From Gonatopus flavifemur (taxonomy: Eukaryota; Arthropoda; Insecta; Hymenoptera; Dryinidae): a stretch of 64,000 nt of DNA. The position numbers were made by a program, and so were the translations under genes. The notes beneath the pieces were generated by a model, which saw nothing but the letters and a program-made list of their open reading frames with translations, made no database searches and had not been told where the DNA came from. The first letter of the stretch is position 1. Each line of letters starts with the position of its first letter. Below, piece by piece: positions 33,479-44,030 of the stretch. The stretch lies in the NCBI GenBank assembly GCA_018340375.1, contig JAFFJZ010000016.1, positions 3,789,372 through 3,853,371 of the forward strand. Direction: 5' to 3'.

Positions 33479-33785
33479 TTTTGTACAGACGTTGCATTTT
33501 CGGAGAGAGACTGGCCGAATGTTCATTTTTTTCTAATAAAGATAAACGTTGTCTCTTTCTTATATCGCCTTGCGCTTGCAAAGATAACTCACCAGGTGCA
33601 ACTATCTTCTCTTCAGCTGTAACGCCTTCAAACCTCATTTTCAGATCCTGTGAAATGCTGTGTGTGATATCTTGCGATGGCTCTCCAACAGTCCCTATCG
33701 TTACAGTGTCTTCTTGTGGATTCACACTTCGAGGCATAATTTCTGGATTCTCTGCCAATTTCTGTTGAATTATTTTAGATATTGT
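33479..33785 (-). CDS. THAP-domain gene, exon 3
   Basis: The exon begins after a TTCACAG acceptor (intron end at 33786) and is open to the MITE. It encodes a polar, Glu, Gln and Ser-rich region beginning TISKIIQQKLAENPEIMPRS and ending in a basic segment with KMQRLYK. No catalytic domain is seen. Translation would run into the MITE and stop at 33438, adding about 13 MITE-derived residues. Exon 3 starts in the same phase and with nearly the same residues as exon 2 (TISK versus TISR). Confidence 0.6.
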
Positions 33786-33809
33786 CTGTGAATATATCAA
33801 TATAATTGA

Positions 33810-34528
33810 CCCATCAAGTCTCAAAATGACATTTTTGCGTTGTATTCTTCAACGGCTGTACTTTCTAAGAAAAAGGGTTATATAAAATTCCAGACCAACC
33901 AGTTTCGATGGAGAATTGACTGATCTTTCAGAATATGATATCAGTTTTTTCGAGAAATGCACCTGTCACAAGATATACAGGTTTTTTCCGAGAAAACGCG
34001 AATTTTAATATCTTCGCGAACTTCTTTATCTCTTTATCTCATGTTTTCACATTGGAATCGTGTCATAATCCTTCTTGTAACTACAGAAACCGCGTCAATT
34101 TACTTCAAACTTCAATTTATGTCTTGGACAATTGGGAAAACTCATGTGGAAACAACCAAAATGGCGGCCTAAACGTGGAAAAAATGTCAAAAACTTCAAG
34201 AGTTTTTCATTCGAAAACGATGGACTTGAGGAAAAAATTTTACTGGACAAAAAGTTCTTGAAATTGATCAAAGAACACGCTCAAATTTTTTCAGAATTCT
34301 TCGACAACTTTTTTGAATTCCCAAAATCGCCAAAATTTGGAAATTCAAAAAAGTTGTCAAAAAATTCTGAAAAAATTTGAGCGTGTTCTTTGATCAATTT
34401 CAAGAACTTTTTGTCCAGTAAAATGTTTTCCTCAAGTCCATCGTTTTCTAATAAAGAATTCTTGAAGTTTCTGTCCACTATTCTGCGGTTTTTTTATAGT
34501 CTGGCATTTTTGAATATGCCTCTTATAA
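33810..34528 (+). repeat. piggyBac long terminal inverted repeat, low-coordinate arm
   Basis: Reverse complement of about 36893-37611. It contains its own palindrome centred near 34330, with stems of about 100 bases reading GATCAAAGAACACGCTCAAA. Confidence 0.85.
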
Positions 34529-34850
34529 TATATTTCATATGGGATGTAACACGTCATTTTTGGTGAACATGTTTCATTCATATATGTTTTCATGTAGTGA
34601 ATCGATTACGTATTATTGAAAATCTTTTGAAAACGTTACCCAACACGTCTTATCGTAAACTGTTCCATTGACTCCATGTGTATACATTCTTTAGCCGTCG
34701 AAATTTTGTTGCCGTTGTCCGGTCCTTACCACGTGGAGGTGAATCTAAAGAAAGACCCTCCTCTTCTTTTTTTTCAATTTTAAAATTTTTTTGGTAGTTT
34801 TTTAATTTTAGAAATTTTTTTTTGTTTGTGGTATATCTAAAGATGAAGTT

Positions 34851-36538
34851 TTATGTTGCACTACAGGTCGATGTAAGGCAGGAATTGCAAAAGTAAGAAG
34901 TGCAAATTGTACACATTCTATATGTCCTCATCCCACATTTTCTATGATCCCTACAATTTTTTCTTGCTATACCAGTAACAATTTCATGGAATCCTTCCCC
35001 TTTGATACCTTTTGCGAAATAATATTCAGCAAGTTCTGAAGCCATCTCCTTAGATCCAATTTTTTTGTCACGATTTGATAAATTATGGATTAGAAGGGCA
35101 TTTGTTATCGATGATTGGATTAGTCGAAGAAAAATGGCCCAAGTCCATCTTTTTGCTCTCATGCATGGCATCAAATTACTACAATGTCCATCATGTAGAT
35201 CGACACAACCCATGTATTCATTATATTGTGAGAAAGCTCTGGGAAATGGAATATCGTTTTTAGTTCTTGATTTTTTCGAATATCTTTTGACTGTTGACAT
35301 TGGAGTTACACCTGCCGCGGTGGAAAGCAAAGATACTGGTTTTGAATCCATGATTGTGATATAGTTCAAACCGCTTTTTTCTTCGTGTTTGATTGAGAAC
35401 GTTCCTCTTATTACTTTTTTACCCAATTCATTATCGGTATCCACTCTGTTTCCCTTCACGGTACCAGTTGCTCTCAAGCCGACTGTTTGCAAATAGATCA
35501 GTAAGTCTGGACTACAAAAAAAGTTATCGAAATATAAATGATATTGAATTATTCTCCGTGGAACAACATCAACAAGTAGCTTTTGGATCATCTGCATAAC
35601 GACACGACTTCCTGAGGAACATTTGGATAGTTTTACTTGTTTCTCAGACGAATAAATATTCGACCCCTTGCCACAATGAATCTCACAATCGAACAGATAT
35701 CCCTCTGAGTTACAAATGCCCCACATTTTGATGCCGAAGCGCGCGGGCTTATCTTTCATAAACTGGAGCAAAATGGTTTTTCCGTGAAACTTCACCATCA
35801 TTTCACCTATCGACAAAGCGGTAGAGAAAAAACCAAATCGCAAAGCATTCCTCTTGAAAATTTCGAAAATACCACGTACTCTCCAAGCTCTGTCATTATA
35901 ATTCTGATCTTCAGGTTTCGGAAATTTTAATTTTGATTCAATTTTGAGAAATTTATTACGACTCATTGCTCTTGCCACAGTAGGACAGGCCAGTAATGGC
36001 CGATTAGACCAATAGTCTTCCTGAGATTGCCTTCGATTGAAGATTGACATTATAATTATCCCTAAAAAAATATCGAATTCATCTAATGTTAAATCGCAGT
36101 CATTCATACGAGTACTTTCGATGATATATTTTTTCAAATCGGCGGAGAAAAAAAGTTCGAGCAACTGTACATATGAAGATTCGAGAATAAATTTTTTCGT
36201 TTTCTCAGAGAGTAAGTTTTCATTTTCAGGATATTGTTCACACTTTCTTCTCCGTTCTTCCATACGTAAATATGATCAGGCTCCAGTTTCGACTGATTTT
36301 CTTCATAGTTACTCATAACCTGATGATAACTAATATTTGGAACTTTATTATCAGAAATTAGACAACCTCCAGATCCAGATTCAGAATCAGAGTCAGATGG
36401 TCCAGAGCAATCATCCTGAGGAACAATTATTGCATCAAAGTCACCATCTTCACGCTCTTCAATTCCTACATCTTGCTGGTGACTTGATCGTTTCCGGCGT
36501 TTTCCTGATGAAGCAGACATTGTCTGTTTTACTTTCAA
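34851..36538 (-). pseudogene. piggyBac-type transposase, frameshifted and catalytically altered
   Basis: The gene starts at about 36538 or at MSASSGKRRK a few codons later. The N-terminal part is acidic and serine-rich. A one-base shift at about 36240-36263 leads into the main frame (470 codons to 34851). Family blocks are clear: DEFDIFLGIIIMSIF, ARFGIKMWGICN, YHLYFDNFFCSPDLL and YNEYMGCVDLHD. The second and third catalytic aspartates are in FDNFF and GCVD. The first is normally in S-I-D-E and here reads SIGEMM, from GGT at 35805-35807, one transition from an aspartate codon. The C-terminus carries the cysteine-rich zinc domain (CRDHRKCGMRTYRMCTICTS). The length is normal for the family. Confidence 0.92.
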
Positions 36539-36892
36539 TAAATAATATCACCAGTTTCGTCAGGCTAAAGTGCTATTTGTTTATTTTATGGAATCAATGT
36601 TTTTCCCACAATAGATAAGTTTATTATTGAATTCTATTTCTGTGGAACATGAAGTATTTCGTTGATATATTCTCCTCATACGGTTCGCGATTTATAAGAG
36701 AATGCAATCTAATACCAAGTCACAAAAATACCGATTTTCTTTCATATGTTAGATGATATGTAATCATTGATCATCTATCAGAGTCATCACGTCGATAGTG
36801 TTTAGAGAACATATGAGGCTTGGACTATATGTTGTAAAAAGACAATTTTGTGAATAAAGAAAATATCAAAGATACTCATAATATTACATGTG
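36539..36892. other. piggyBac 5' flank of transposase
   Basis: Noncoding sequence between the transposase start and the inner end of the long inverted repeat. No motif was seen. Confidence 0.5.
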
Positions 36893-37611
36893 AAACATAT
36901 TATGAGAGGCATATTCAAAAATGCCAAACTATAAAAAAACTGCAGAATAGCGGACAAAAACTTCAAGAATTTTTTATTAGAAAACGATGGACTTTAGGAA
37001 AAAATTTTACTGAACAAAAAGTTCTTAAAATTGATCAAAGAACACGCTCAATTTTTTTCAGAATTTTTTGACAACTTTTTTGAATTTCCAAAATCACCAA
37101 AATTTGAAAATTCAAAAAAAGCGTCGAAGAATTCTGAAAAAAACTTCAGCGTGTTCTTTGATCAATTCTAAGAACTTTTTGTTCAGTAAAAAATTTCCCT
37201 AAAGTCCATCGTTTTCGAATGGAAAATTCTTGAAGTTTTTGACATTTTTTCCACGTTTAAGCCGCCATTTTGGTTGTTTCCACATGAGTTTTTCCAATTG
37301 TCCAGGGCATAAATTAAAGTTTGGAATGAATTGACGCGGTTTCTGTAGTGACAAGAAGAATTATGACACGGATCCAATGTGAAAACATGAGATGAAGAGA
37401 AAAAGAAGTTTTGAAATTCGCGTTTTTTCGGGAAAAAAACCTGTATATCTTGTGACAGGTACATTTCTCGAAAAAACCAATATCAGATTCTGGAAGATCA
37501 GTCAATTCTCCATCGAAACTGATTGGTCTGGAATTTTTCATAACCCTTTTTCTCAGAAAGTACAGCCGTTGCAAAATGCAACGAAAAAATGTCATTTTGG
37601 GACTCAATGGG
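36893..37611 (-). repeat. piggyBac long terminal inverted repeat, high-coordinate arm
   Basis: Inverse partner of 33810-34528. It ends at TTAA (37612-37615). Its internal palindrome is centred near 37100. Confidence 0.85.
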
Positions 37612-37679
37612 TTAATACAACAGTATAAAAATGTATTATAACATCAACTGCATATGAACTTGGGTGATTCTCCGCTTAC

Positions 37680-37895
37680 GTTTGATGTTTGTTGTGGAAT
37701 AAAATTGTCATTAATCTCGTTGATGGGAAGATTTTCTTGGTCTGTTTCCATTATGCTATTCGTTGCATTAGCACTCTGATTTTGTACTTGCAGTGGTGAA
37801 GGCACACCAGCAATGATAAAATTTTCACTTTCCATATTTGCAAATATGATTCTTCGATTTTTTGGTACAGCTTCTTCTGCACTTCTCGATATCGT
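37680..37895 (-). CDS. THAP-domain gene, exon 2
   Basis: 216 bases, 72 codons, phase 0 at both ends. The acceptor is TGTATTTACAG before 37895 and the donor is GTAAGC at 37679. It encodes a polar region beginning TISRSAEEAVPKNRRIIF, rich in Asn, Gln and Ser, without a known domain. The intron to exon 3 would be only 88 bp without the piggyBac. The exon boundaries are inferred from splice signals and the preserved frame, not from RNA. Confidence 0.55.
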
Positions 37896-38214
37896 CTGTA
37901 AATACAATGTACAAATAGTGAAGCAATACTTGTAATTATACCTCCTTCATAATGAATATTCATTTGTTAAAATAATTGAGTGATTACGAGATAATTCATA
38001 CAATAGCTGTATCAATATTCATATATCATTCATTTCACTGAAGAATATGCATTCACATACTTTCGCATCGTTCGATTCATTTCAATTAATTAATGCTCCA
38101 AACTTCAAAGTAACGATAAAGGTTATTTACATAACAAGATTAAAACGTGATATGTATTTTGTGAGTGCAGTGTTTATTAATTAATTACTCAAAGTATATA
38201 ATTTCCAATCTTAC

Positions 38215-38500
38215 CACTGATTTCTGACCAGCAATTTGTTTCAAAACATTTTGCGGCGCAGGTGGATTCAACGTTGGTATGACACTAGATTTCAACTTTT
38301 TGACTTTCGAACACATCCAACTGTCGTCACTGAAATGTTTCCAACAGATTTTGAGTTGCTTTCTGATTATATTTCCAGAAGGCATATTGGATAACAGTGG
38401 ATTATCTGCAAACTTGATCCATAACTCCTGTCGAATGAGATCCTTGGGGAAGCGATGACCTTTTTCGTTGGATCCAGACATACATCCTCGGACACAACAA
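38215..38500 (-). CDS. THAP-domain gene, exon 1 (THAP zinc finger)
   Basis: The frame encodes a THAP-type C2CH zinc finger: CCVRGC at the start, FPKD, LKICWKHFSDDSW for the C and H pair, and SSVIPTLNPP, which matches the AVPTLF block. THAP domains bind DNA and occur in chromatin proteins and in P-element-like transposases. The donor TGGTAAGA ends the exon at 38215 in phase 0. An in-frame stop upstream and the lack of a methionine before the first cysteines suggest that translation starts in an upstream exon that I could not find; the first in-frame ATG at 38481 would lose two zinc ligands. Confidence 0.7.
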
Positions 38501-38625
38501 CTGTTTTGTCTCAGGGCCGAAAATTTGGATAATCATTTTGTTATTTTCCATTATATAAAACATTATGAATCATAACATTTTTCCAAACAGCAATATGTTG
38601 TATTCAATAAAATTCATTCAACTAA

Positions 38626-38748
38626 GGGAACGTACCCATACTACGTGGCCTTTTTATTTGTCTCGTTCCTTGTTGCACCAACTTCAGGCATAATGAGTAA
38701 GATAGAGAAGGAAGTAAGAAAAAGGTCACGTGGTATGGGTACGATCCC
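38626..38748. mobile_element. Harbinger-like MITE, 123 bp
   Basis: The ends GGGAACGTACCCATACTACG and GGGATCGTACCCATACCACG are inverted partners over about 31 bp. TAA is duplicated at 38623-38625 and 38749-38751, the 3-bp target type of PIF/Harbinger elements. No coding. Confidence 0.82.
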
Positions 38749-38751
38749 TAA

Positions 38752-39356
38752 GTTGTTTCAAATAATTGGTAATATGAACTGATGAACATGACAAAAATCG
38801 TACACTATGTACATTAGATATTATTCATCAAATCAAGTGAAATTAATTAACAGCACCACACAATAAATAATGAATTCATTCTAATGAAATATGGATTGAT
38901 ATTTGTGAAATACTTACGTTGTAACTCCATATCACTCCATATGCATAAAAACTGATGCTAAATCGATGTGTTGTTCAACTTGGTAGAATTGAATAAATTG
39001 CTTCTGCAATATATTCATAAAAAAGTATTCTTTTCATAAATCAATAATCATTTATTGAATAAAATGGAACATACTTTCAAACTATATACTTTTTGTAAGA
39101 GGTTATATCAGGTTATATGAGGTTATGGCGCGCAATACTTTGGAGTCATTTCACGAATATGGATTTAGTGTATGTGTGTGAGTATGGAACTATACTTGTG
39201 TTGGTGATTATAGGTGATACTCCCACTCCCTGCATTCCATTCGAACTTCCACTAATCCACACTTGAGAGCGCCACATTCAGTTCTGAAAATTTTATATCT
39301 CGGTTTATGCCCCCTGGAACGTGAGCAGACCCACACATTCGATTCGGTCTAGCCGC
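38752..39356. other. Unassigned AT-rich sequence
   Basis: No gene was recognised. If the THAP gene has a first exon, it may lie here or further on, but no signal singles it out. Confidence 0.4.
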
Positions 39357-40141
39357 TCAGACCGTTTCGAACAATGAATAATTTGTAACGAGGTGATATG
39401 AACAACATTTGCCATCGCACTTCGTAACGAGCTGATCCTTAACATAGGTTCCAAATAATTTCATAATATAATTGATACTCCCAACAGGTCGATAATTTCC
39501 AATCTTTTTCTTATCACCTTTTTTAGGAATTGGAGTCAAGTGCACCGTTTTCAAAGTCTTCGGGATCTCGGAAGTGCTAATCATGATATTGAAAAGATGC
39601 AGCAGAGGCGACAACAAATGCAAAATATTCCTCTTTACGTCCCTCGGAAATAACCCGTCTGATCCAGCACCACAGTTCGCATTGAATCTTTCGATAATAT
39701 CGATAAGCTCAAGTTTGGAGATGTACTTTGAACGAAACCCCGACAAAACATCCGCAGAATTCTCAAATTCAATATCATCAAAATCATTACTCTGGAAGTT
39801 CAAAGATAATCGATCAACTTTATCCTTAAAGATTGCATTAAAATCATTCGCCAAGGCATGAGTGTCGACGGGTTCTAAATTTCCCACCAAAGTTCGACAA
39901 CTGTCTTTTTTCCCACATACGGAATGACCTCATTTACAGTTTCCCAAGTTTTCTTAATGTCTCTACTATGCTCATTGGACTTATCATAAGAATACTCATT
40001 TGTCCTATTCCTGATCAGTGCTGTTACTCTGTTTCTCAGAATTTTGAATTCTGTTCTCAACGAGCACTCTGATTTATTCCGTTTTGCCTGATCCCATATT
40101 GAGTTTCTCCTCTCCATTAAATCTAAAATTTCCTCACCCAT
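39357..40141 (-). pseudogene. ORF2 fragment, N-terminal part of RT
   Basis: Two overlapping frames (40141-39875 and 39890-39357) give the linker before RT and the first RT blocks: NANCGAGSDGLFPRDVKRN, VHLTPIPKKGDKKKIGNYRP and VGSINYIMKLFGTYV. The catalytic FADD block is absent. A frame change at about 39880 and the missing endonuclease make it non-functional. Confidence 0.82.
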
Positions 40142-40384
40142 CCAAGGGCAACAACCATTGAAGTCTCGTTTCTTAACTACGAAATAGGGAGAAAAAGCGA
40201 AGAAAAAGCAGGAAAGATCTGCAGATTATTGAGAAAAACAGAACAAAAACTGATGTGGAAAGAACAATTAGAATATCCAATTAAAATATCCAAATACTCC
40301 CCTACATTCATGTTCGATTGGCAGATGACGATATCTTCTGATGATCCGTGCAATTCTCCACATGACGCACATCTTGAATGGAAC

Positions 40385-41361
40385 CTACATAATTGTAGGA
40401 GATTCTTCATCTTTCCGGATCCAAATCTTTCCATCGAGACCCCAGATGATTTTGTATTGTGAGTCCATTCCTACTTGCTTATTACTCCAGAAAAACTTTT
40501 TGAATGATGGAGTCCAATTTTCAATTAAATAAATCCTTGGCGTATTGTCTGACTTGAAAACCTCACCATCAGTAATAATTATCTTTCTGTTCTTGAGAAC
40601 CAAATCTCTGTGCAACTTTGATTCAAATTCCACTATAATGTTTCCATTCTGGCTATTCCCATGCTCTTTCTGCCTCTGGGATGTAGGGACACGGGAGACA
40701 TCATCAATGTCAGATATATTGATATCCAAGTTCAATTTGTCGAATAATGATTGTAATATATCACTCAAATTTTCACCCCTCGAAAATTCTACGTTACAAA
40801 TCTCCAAGTTCTTTGCGGATACAGCACATTCTAAATTTGGAATTCTCACATTAGCAAACTCAATTTTAGCCGCGTTCTTAGACAATTTCGACTCAATCCG
40901 GACATTTTTTCCCTGAGGACCTCCAAATCCTCAGCAATGTCGGCTTGTATGTCTTTTTTGAAGTCACACATATCTTTCTCCATCCCCTTCTTGAGCTCAT
41001 TTTGGAGGGATGAAAAGTCCTCACTCATACTCGCTTTGAAATCTCTGAATTCCTTCCCAAGACAATTTTCCAGTTGTGAAATCATATTTTTGATATCATC
41101 TACTCCATCCGAAGACTGTGTGTTAATAACCTTGCTGGTATAATTTCCCGCCATATGCACGTGTTGTTGTGTCGAAAGCACTGTTTTGCCACGATCACTC
41201 ATACATTTCCAATGCTCCCTGCTGTTCTTGGACATGGATTTAAAAGTCTCCATGGATGAACCCGCGCACTGGGAATGTAACGACCCTTTGCATTTCGAAC
41301 AGTTTATATATTCTCCTGTTTCGTTCAGTTCTTCTTGACATTTTGCACAAAGGTCCGCCAT
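40385..41361 (-). pseudogene. ORF1 with PHD-like finger and C-terminal Baculo_FP-like domain
   Basis: The first frame (41361-40846) begins MADLCAKCQEELNETGEYIN and has Cys and His spacing like a PHD finger (CAKC, CSKC, HSQC, HWKC), then a coiled coil with many Lys, Glu and Asp residues. A shift at about 40860-40885 leads to a second frame (to 40385) ending NWTPSFKKFFWSNKQ and WGLDGKIWIRKDEESP, a pattern like the baculovirus FP-protein C-terminal domain found in several ORF1 proteins. ORF1 proteins of this type bind RNA and assist reverse transcription. Confidence 0.72.
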
Positions 41362-41585
41362 GATGGATTTACAAATTAAATGAGCAGGAGGTTGACGAGA
41401 TGAAAATGTAACTTTTTCCGTATGAAATCACCTATGCACACTGGACAATATATATAAACTTTGATTCAGACATTTGAGGAAACGTTGAACATATCCTCTT
41501 AATTTTTTGTCCAAATGAATCGATGTACCGAAACAAAATTGATAGAGGAATGTCACCATGTGCAAATCGATTTCGGTCGCGTCTA
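41362..41585. other. 5' flank of the CR1-like element
   Basis: May include the 5' untranslated region of the CR1-like element. No other feature. Confidence 0.35.
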
Positions 41586-41667
41586 ATAGTAGTGGTAGTA
41601 TCAGTAGTAGTAGTAGTGGTGATAGGAGTGGTGGTAGGAGTGGTGGTAGTAGTGGTAGTAGTAGTGG
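41586..41667. repeat. Trinucleotide microsatellite (GGT/AGT)n
   Basis: Interrupted run of AGT and GGT units directly beside the poly(T) that marks the 3' end of the R1-clade fragment. The same type of repeat lies on the other side at 42208-42271. Confidence 0.9.
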
Positions 41668-42207
41668 TTTTTTTTTTATGATTAGAGAGAAGGGGGACAT
41701 GCATTCACGCACTCCGCGAGCGGGGGTGCGGGACTCCCTGGTGACCAGGACTACCCGCTCAAAACCCCTCCTCTTCCGCGTCCTCCCAGGTCCCAGTACG
41801 GTATCCGCGATTGGCTTCCCTTCGTACTGGGACCCTGCGTCTTGGTGGAGGCGCTCTCCTTTCATGCGGCTTCCCCTTCGCTCTCGTTTTTAGGATTTAG
41901 GTTTTGTGTGTGTGTATGTGTGTGTTGTTCGTGTTTTTTTTTGTTTCTCCGATTTCAATCCTCTTCCATTCATCGCTGTTGTAGGAAGTCTGTTTCCTCG
42001 CTCTTCTTCGTTAGCAACACATGTTTCGTCCACATTGCTACCTCGTGCCACCTCTCCTTGGTGCTGAGCATTATGTCTATCGCTGTATCCACCGTGACTT
42101 CTATATTCAGCTTTGCCTCCAGCTGATCGCGTGCCCCGGCCCATCTGTTGCAGGCGAATAACGTGTGGCATACGTCGTCTACTTCCCCTGAGCAGTAGTT
42201 GCACCTC
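41668..42207 (-). mobile_element. R1-clade non-LTR fragment, 3' end
   Basis: On the minus strand this runs from the C-terminal zinc region of RT (CNYCSGEVDDVCHTLFACNR) through the tail WHEVAMWTKHVLLTK to a stop near 41970, then a GC-rich 3' untranslated region and an A10 tail (41668-41677). The C-x2-C-x7-H-x4-C motif followed by RW is the R1-clade pattern. It begins abruptly in a trinucleotide repeat. Confidence 0.8.
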
Positions 42208-42271
42208 GGTAGTGGTGGTAGTGGTGGTGATGGTAGTGGTGCCGGTGGTGGTGGTGGTAGCGGTGGTGGTG
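42208..42271. repeat. Trinucleotide microsatellite (GGT/AGT)n
   Basis: Same repeat type and orientation as 41586-41667, on the other side of the R1-clade fragment. Confidence 0.9.
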
Positions 42272-44000
42272 AATGTTCATAGAACCTGCTCAGAACTTCC
42301 AAGAACCTACTTATTTCTAACTTGTTGTGCTATTTGAGTTTGATGAAGCAATCTCGACATTACTAATCGCAATTACTTGATGAATGTTGCCTACAATGTT
42401 CCACATCAAAGCATGAGTTTCTGCTCTTGTCATCCATATGTCAAGTGATAATAGTAACGATTTTTCATTCAACATTTGCGGAAAAGATTGAAGACTGATG
42501 TACAGATGTTCTGATCACAATATCGAGATAGTTATTGGAGAAAAATGTCAAAAAAAGAAAGCTTTGATCAATATTCACGTTCCACAAAACATTATATTTT
42601 CAATGTGCTGCAAAGTATCCCTAGTGCTGCAAGTTCAGACGATAAGGAAGGAAACAGTCAAAGTCCTGTTGGAACAATGTTAATGTAGAAAGCGCATGAA
42701 TATCCAATTCCGTTGGTAAAATACTTGTTTACATGAAAAATACTTTCTCAAAGCTAGAGAATTTGAGAAAAATGTGATTTGTAAATAATATGTTCATGAG
42801 AATAAGAACAAACCAACAAAATTTAGTTAAGAGTTTAATTTTGATTTTTACCTCATTATTGCCCTGGTGAAAATGGAAGTTTAAGAAAAACGTAAAGAAA
42901 GCGTATAATGAAGCGTAGATGGGAAGTAACAGGGAAGTAAAAGAGGAGTAAAAGAAACGTGGGAGAAGCTTATTCTGAGCGGGGGTTAGAACAAATGAAG
43001 CGTATGAGAATCCTTCTCGTGAAGAGGTGAAGGGAGCGTGAGATAAAGTGGTGTGAAACGAATAAAGGAGGTAAAGGAAGCGTATAATGGAGGATTATGA
43101 AGCTCACGTTGAAGACACAGGAAGAGGAAATATTTCCATCCCAAAATTCTATATTCAGCGTGAGGGGGATCTGTAATGATCATAAAGTATAGCATTCCAC
43201 GCTTGCTAAACTTCCACAACTTCAAAGGCTCCTTGAATTTCGGAAATGGAGAATGTTCGTGAAGAATGCAGCTACAACATATATTCAAAAGAAAAAAATC
43301 GAAGACCGGGCCTTTTGAGAGAAATTTTTTTTCAAAAAATTTTGGGAAGAAAAATGTTTCAAGAATTCCCCCGAGAAGAGGATTCACTTGAGCAGATGTG
43401 TGAATTTTTGCAGAATTCAACCTCATCTCCCTGTTAAGATAATTGAAAATGAATAAAAATGTGATTTTTTGTTTGTTTGTACTGTCAAATCCATAAAACT
43501 GCATGAAAAAGGCTAATATTCAGTGTTTTGTCTTTGTTCGAGCACCTCTTTCACCCCACCAAATTTGGTCCAAATCGGAAACATGTTACGTTTTTTCGGC
43601 CGATCTGACGTGGAATGCCCCGTATATATATATATATAAACATATATTCCTCTTTCCTCTCTCTTCTTCACTGCAGCAAATATTGATGACCCACTTGGAG
43701 GGAAATTGAAACATGTAACTACTTGAAATTGAACAAAAAACAATTCAAACAACATATATAATCGAAACATGTGATCATTAGAATCGAAATTTTCAAACAA
43801 CATATATAATCGGAACATGTAATCACTAGGAATTAATATATTGGGATGTTGAACCACATATGACGTCAATTTGACACATATACACGAACAACACCAACGC
43901 ACACAATCAACAGAACAACACAAACTACATCAACATAATTTCGTGAACAAACAACACACGAAACGTATGCAATAGAAATACACAAGAAATGTAAGGGTGC
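42272..44000. other. Unassigned, with a MITE end and minor repeats
   Basis: At 42862 a CCCTGGTGAAAATGGAAG end of the family seen at 45207 starts, followed by AAGCGTATAATG-like words to about 43100; I could not find its other end. TA repeats lie at about 43623-43638. A near-identical segment with CAACATATATAATCG is present twice, at about 43750 and 43800. No gene was seen. Confidence 0.45.
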
Positions 44001-44030
44001 GAAAGATGTTATCGAATGATAACATCTTTC
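44001..44030. other. Perfect 13-bp hairpin with 4-base loop
   Basis: GAAAGATGTTATC, loop GAAT, then the exact inverse. It lies about 500 bases beyond the last Helitron coding block in the direction of transcription. It might be a terminal hairpin of that element, but no CTRR end was confirmed. Confidence 0.5.

Larger units (their letters stand above)
33810..37611 (-). mobile_element. piggyBac-family transposon, 3.8 kb, in a THAP-gene intron
   Basis: The ends start CCCATCAAGTC and CCCATTGAGTC, and TTAA lies at 37612-37615 with a mutated TTGA at 33806-33809; TTAA is the obligatory piggyBac target. The terminal inverted repeats are about 719 bp, far longer than the 13-35 bp usual in the family, and contain further palindromes. 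The minus-strand transposase is frameshifted and has lost one catalytic residue. Confidence 0.92.
39357..41361 (-). mobile_element. CR1/jockey-like non-LTR retrotransposon, internally deleted and 3'-truncated
   Basis: On the minus strand an ORF1 (41361-40385) is followed by part of ORF2 (40141-39357) that starts just before the RT and stops after its first blocks. The endonuclease that should lie between them is missing, so at least about 700 bases were deleted near 40180-40385. Similarity ends at 39357 before the catalytic RT block. Confidence 0.82.

Noticed and set aside
41558..41893. Plus-strand Ser and Gly-rich frame
   Set aside because: Antisense to the R1-clade 3' end and its trinucleotide repeat.
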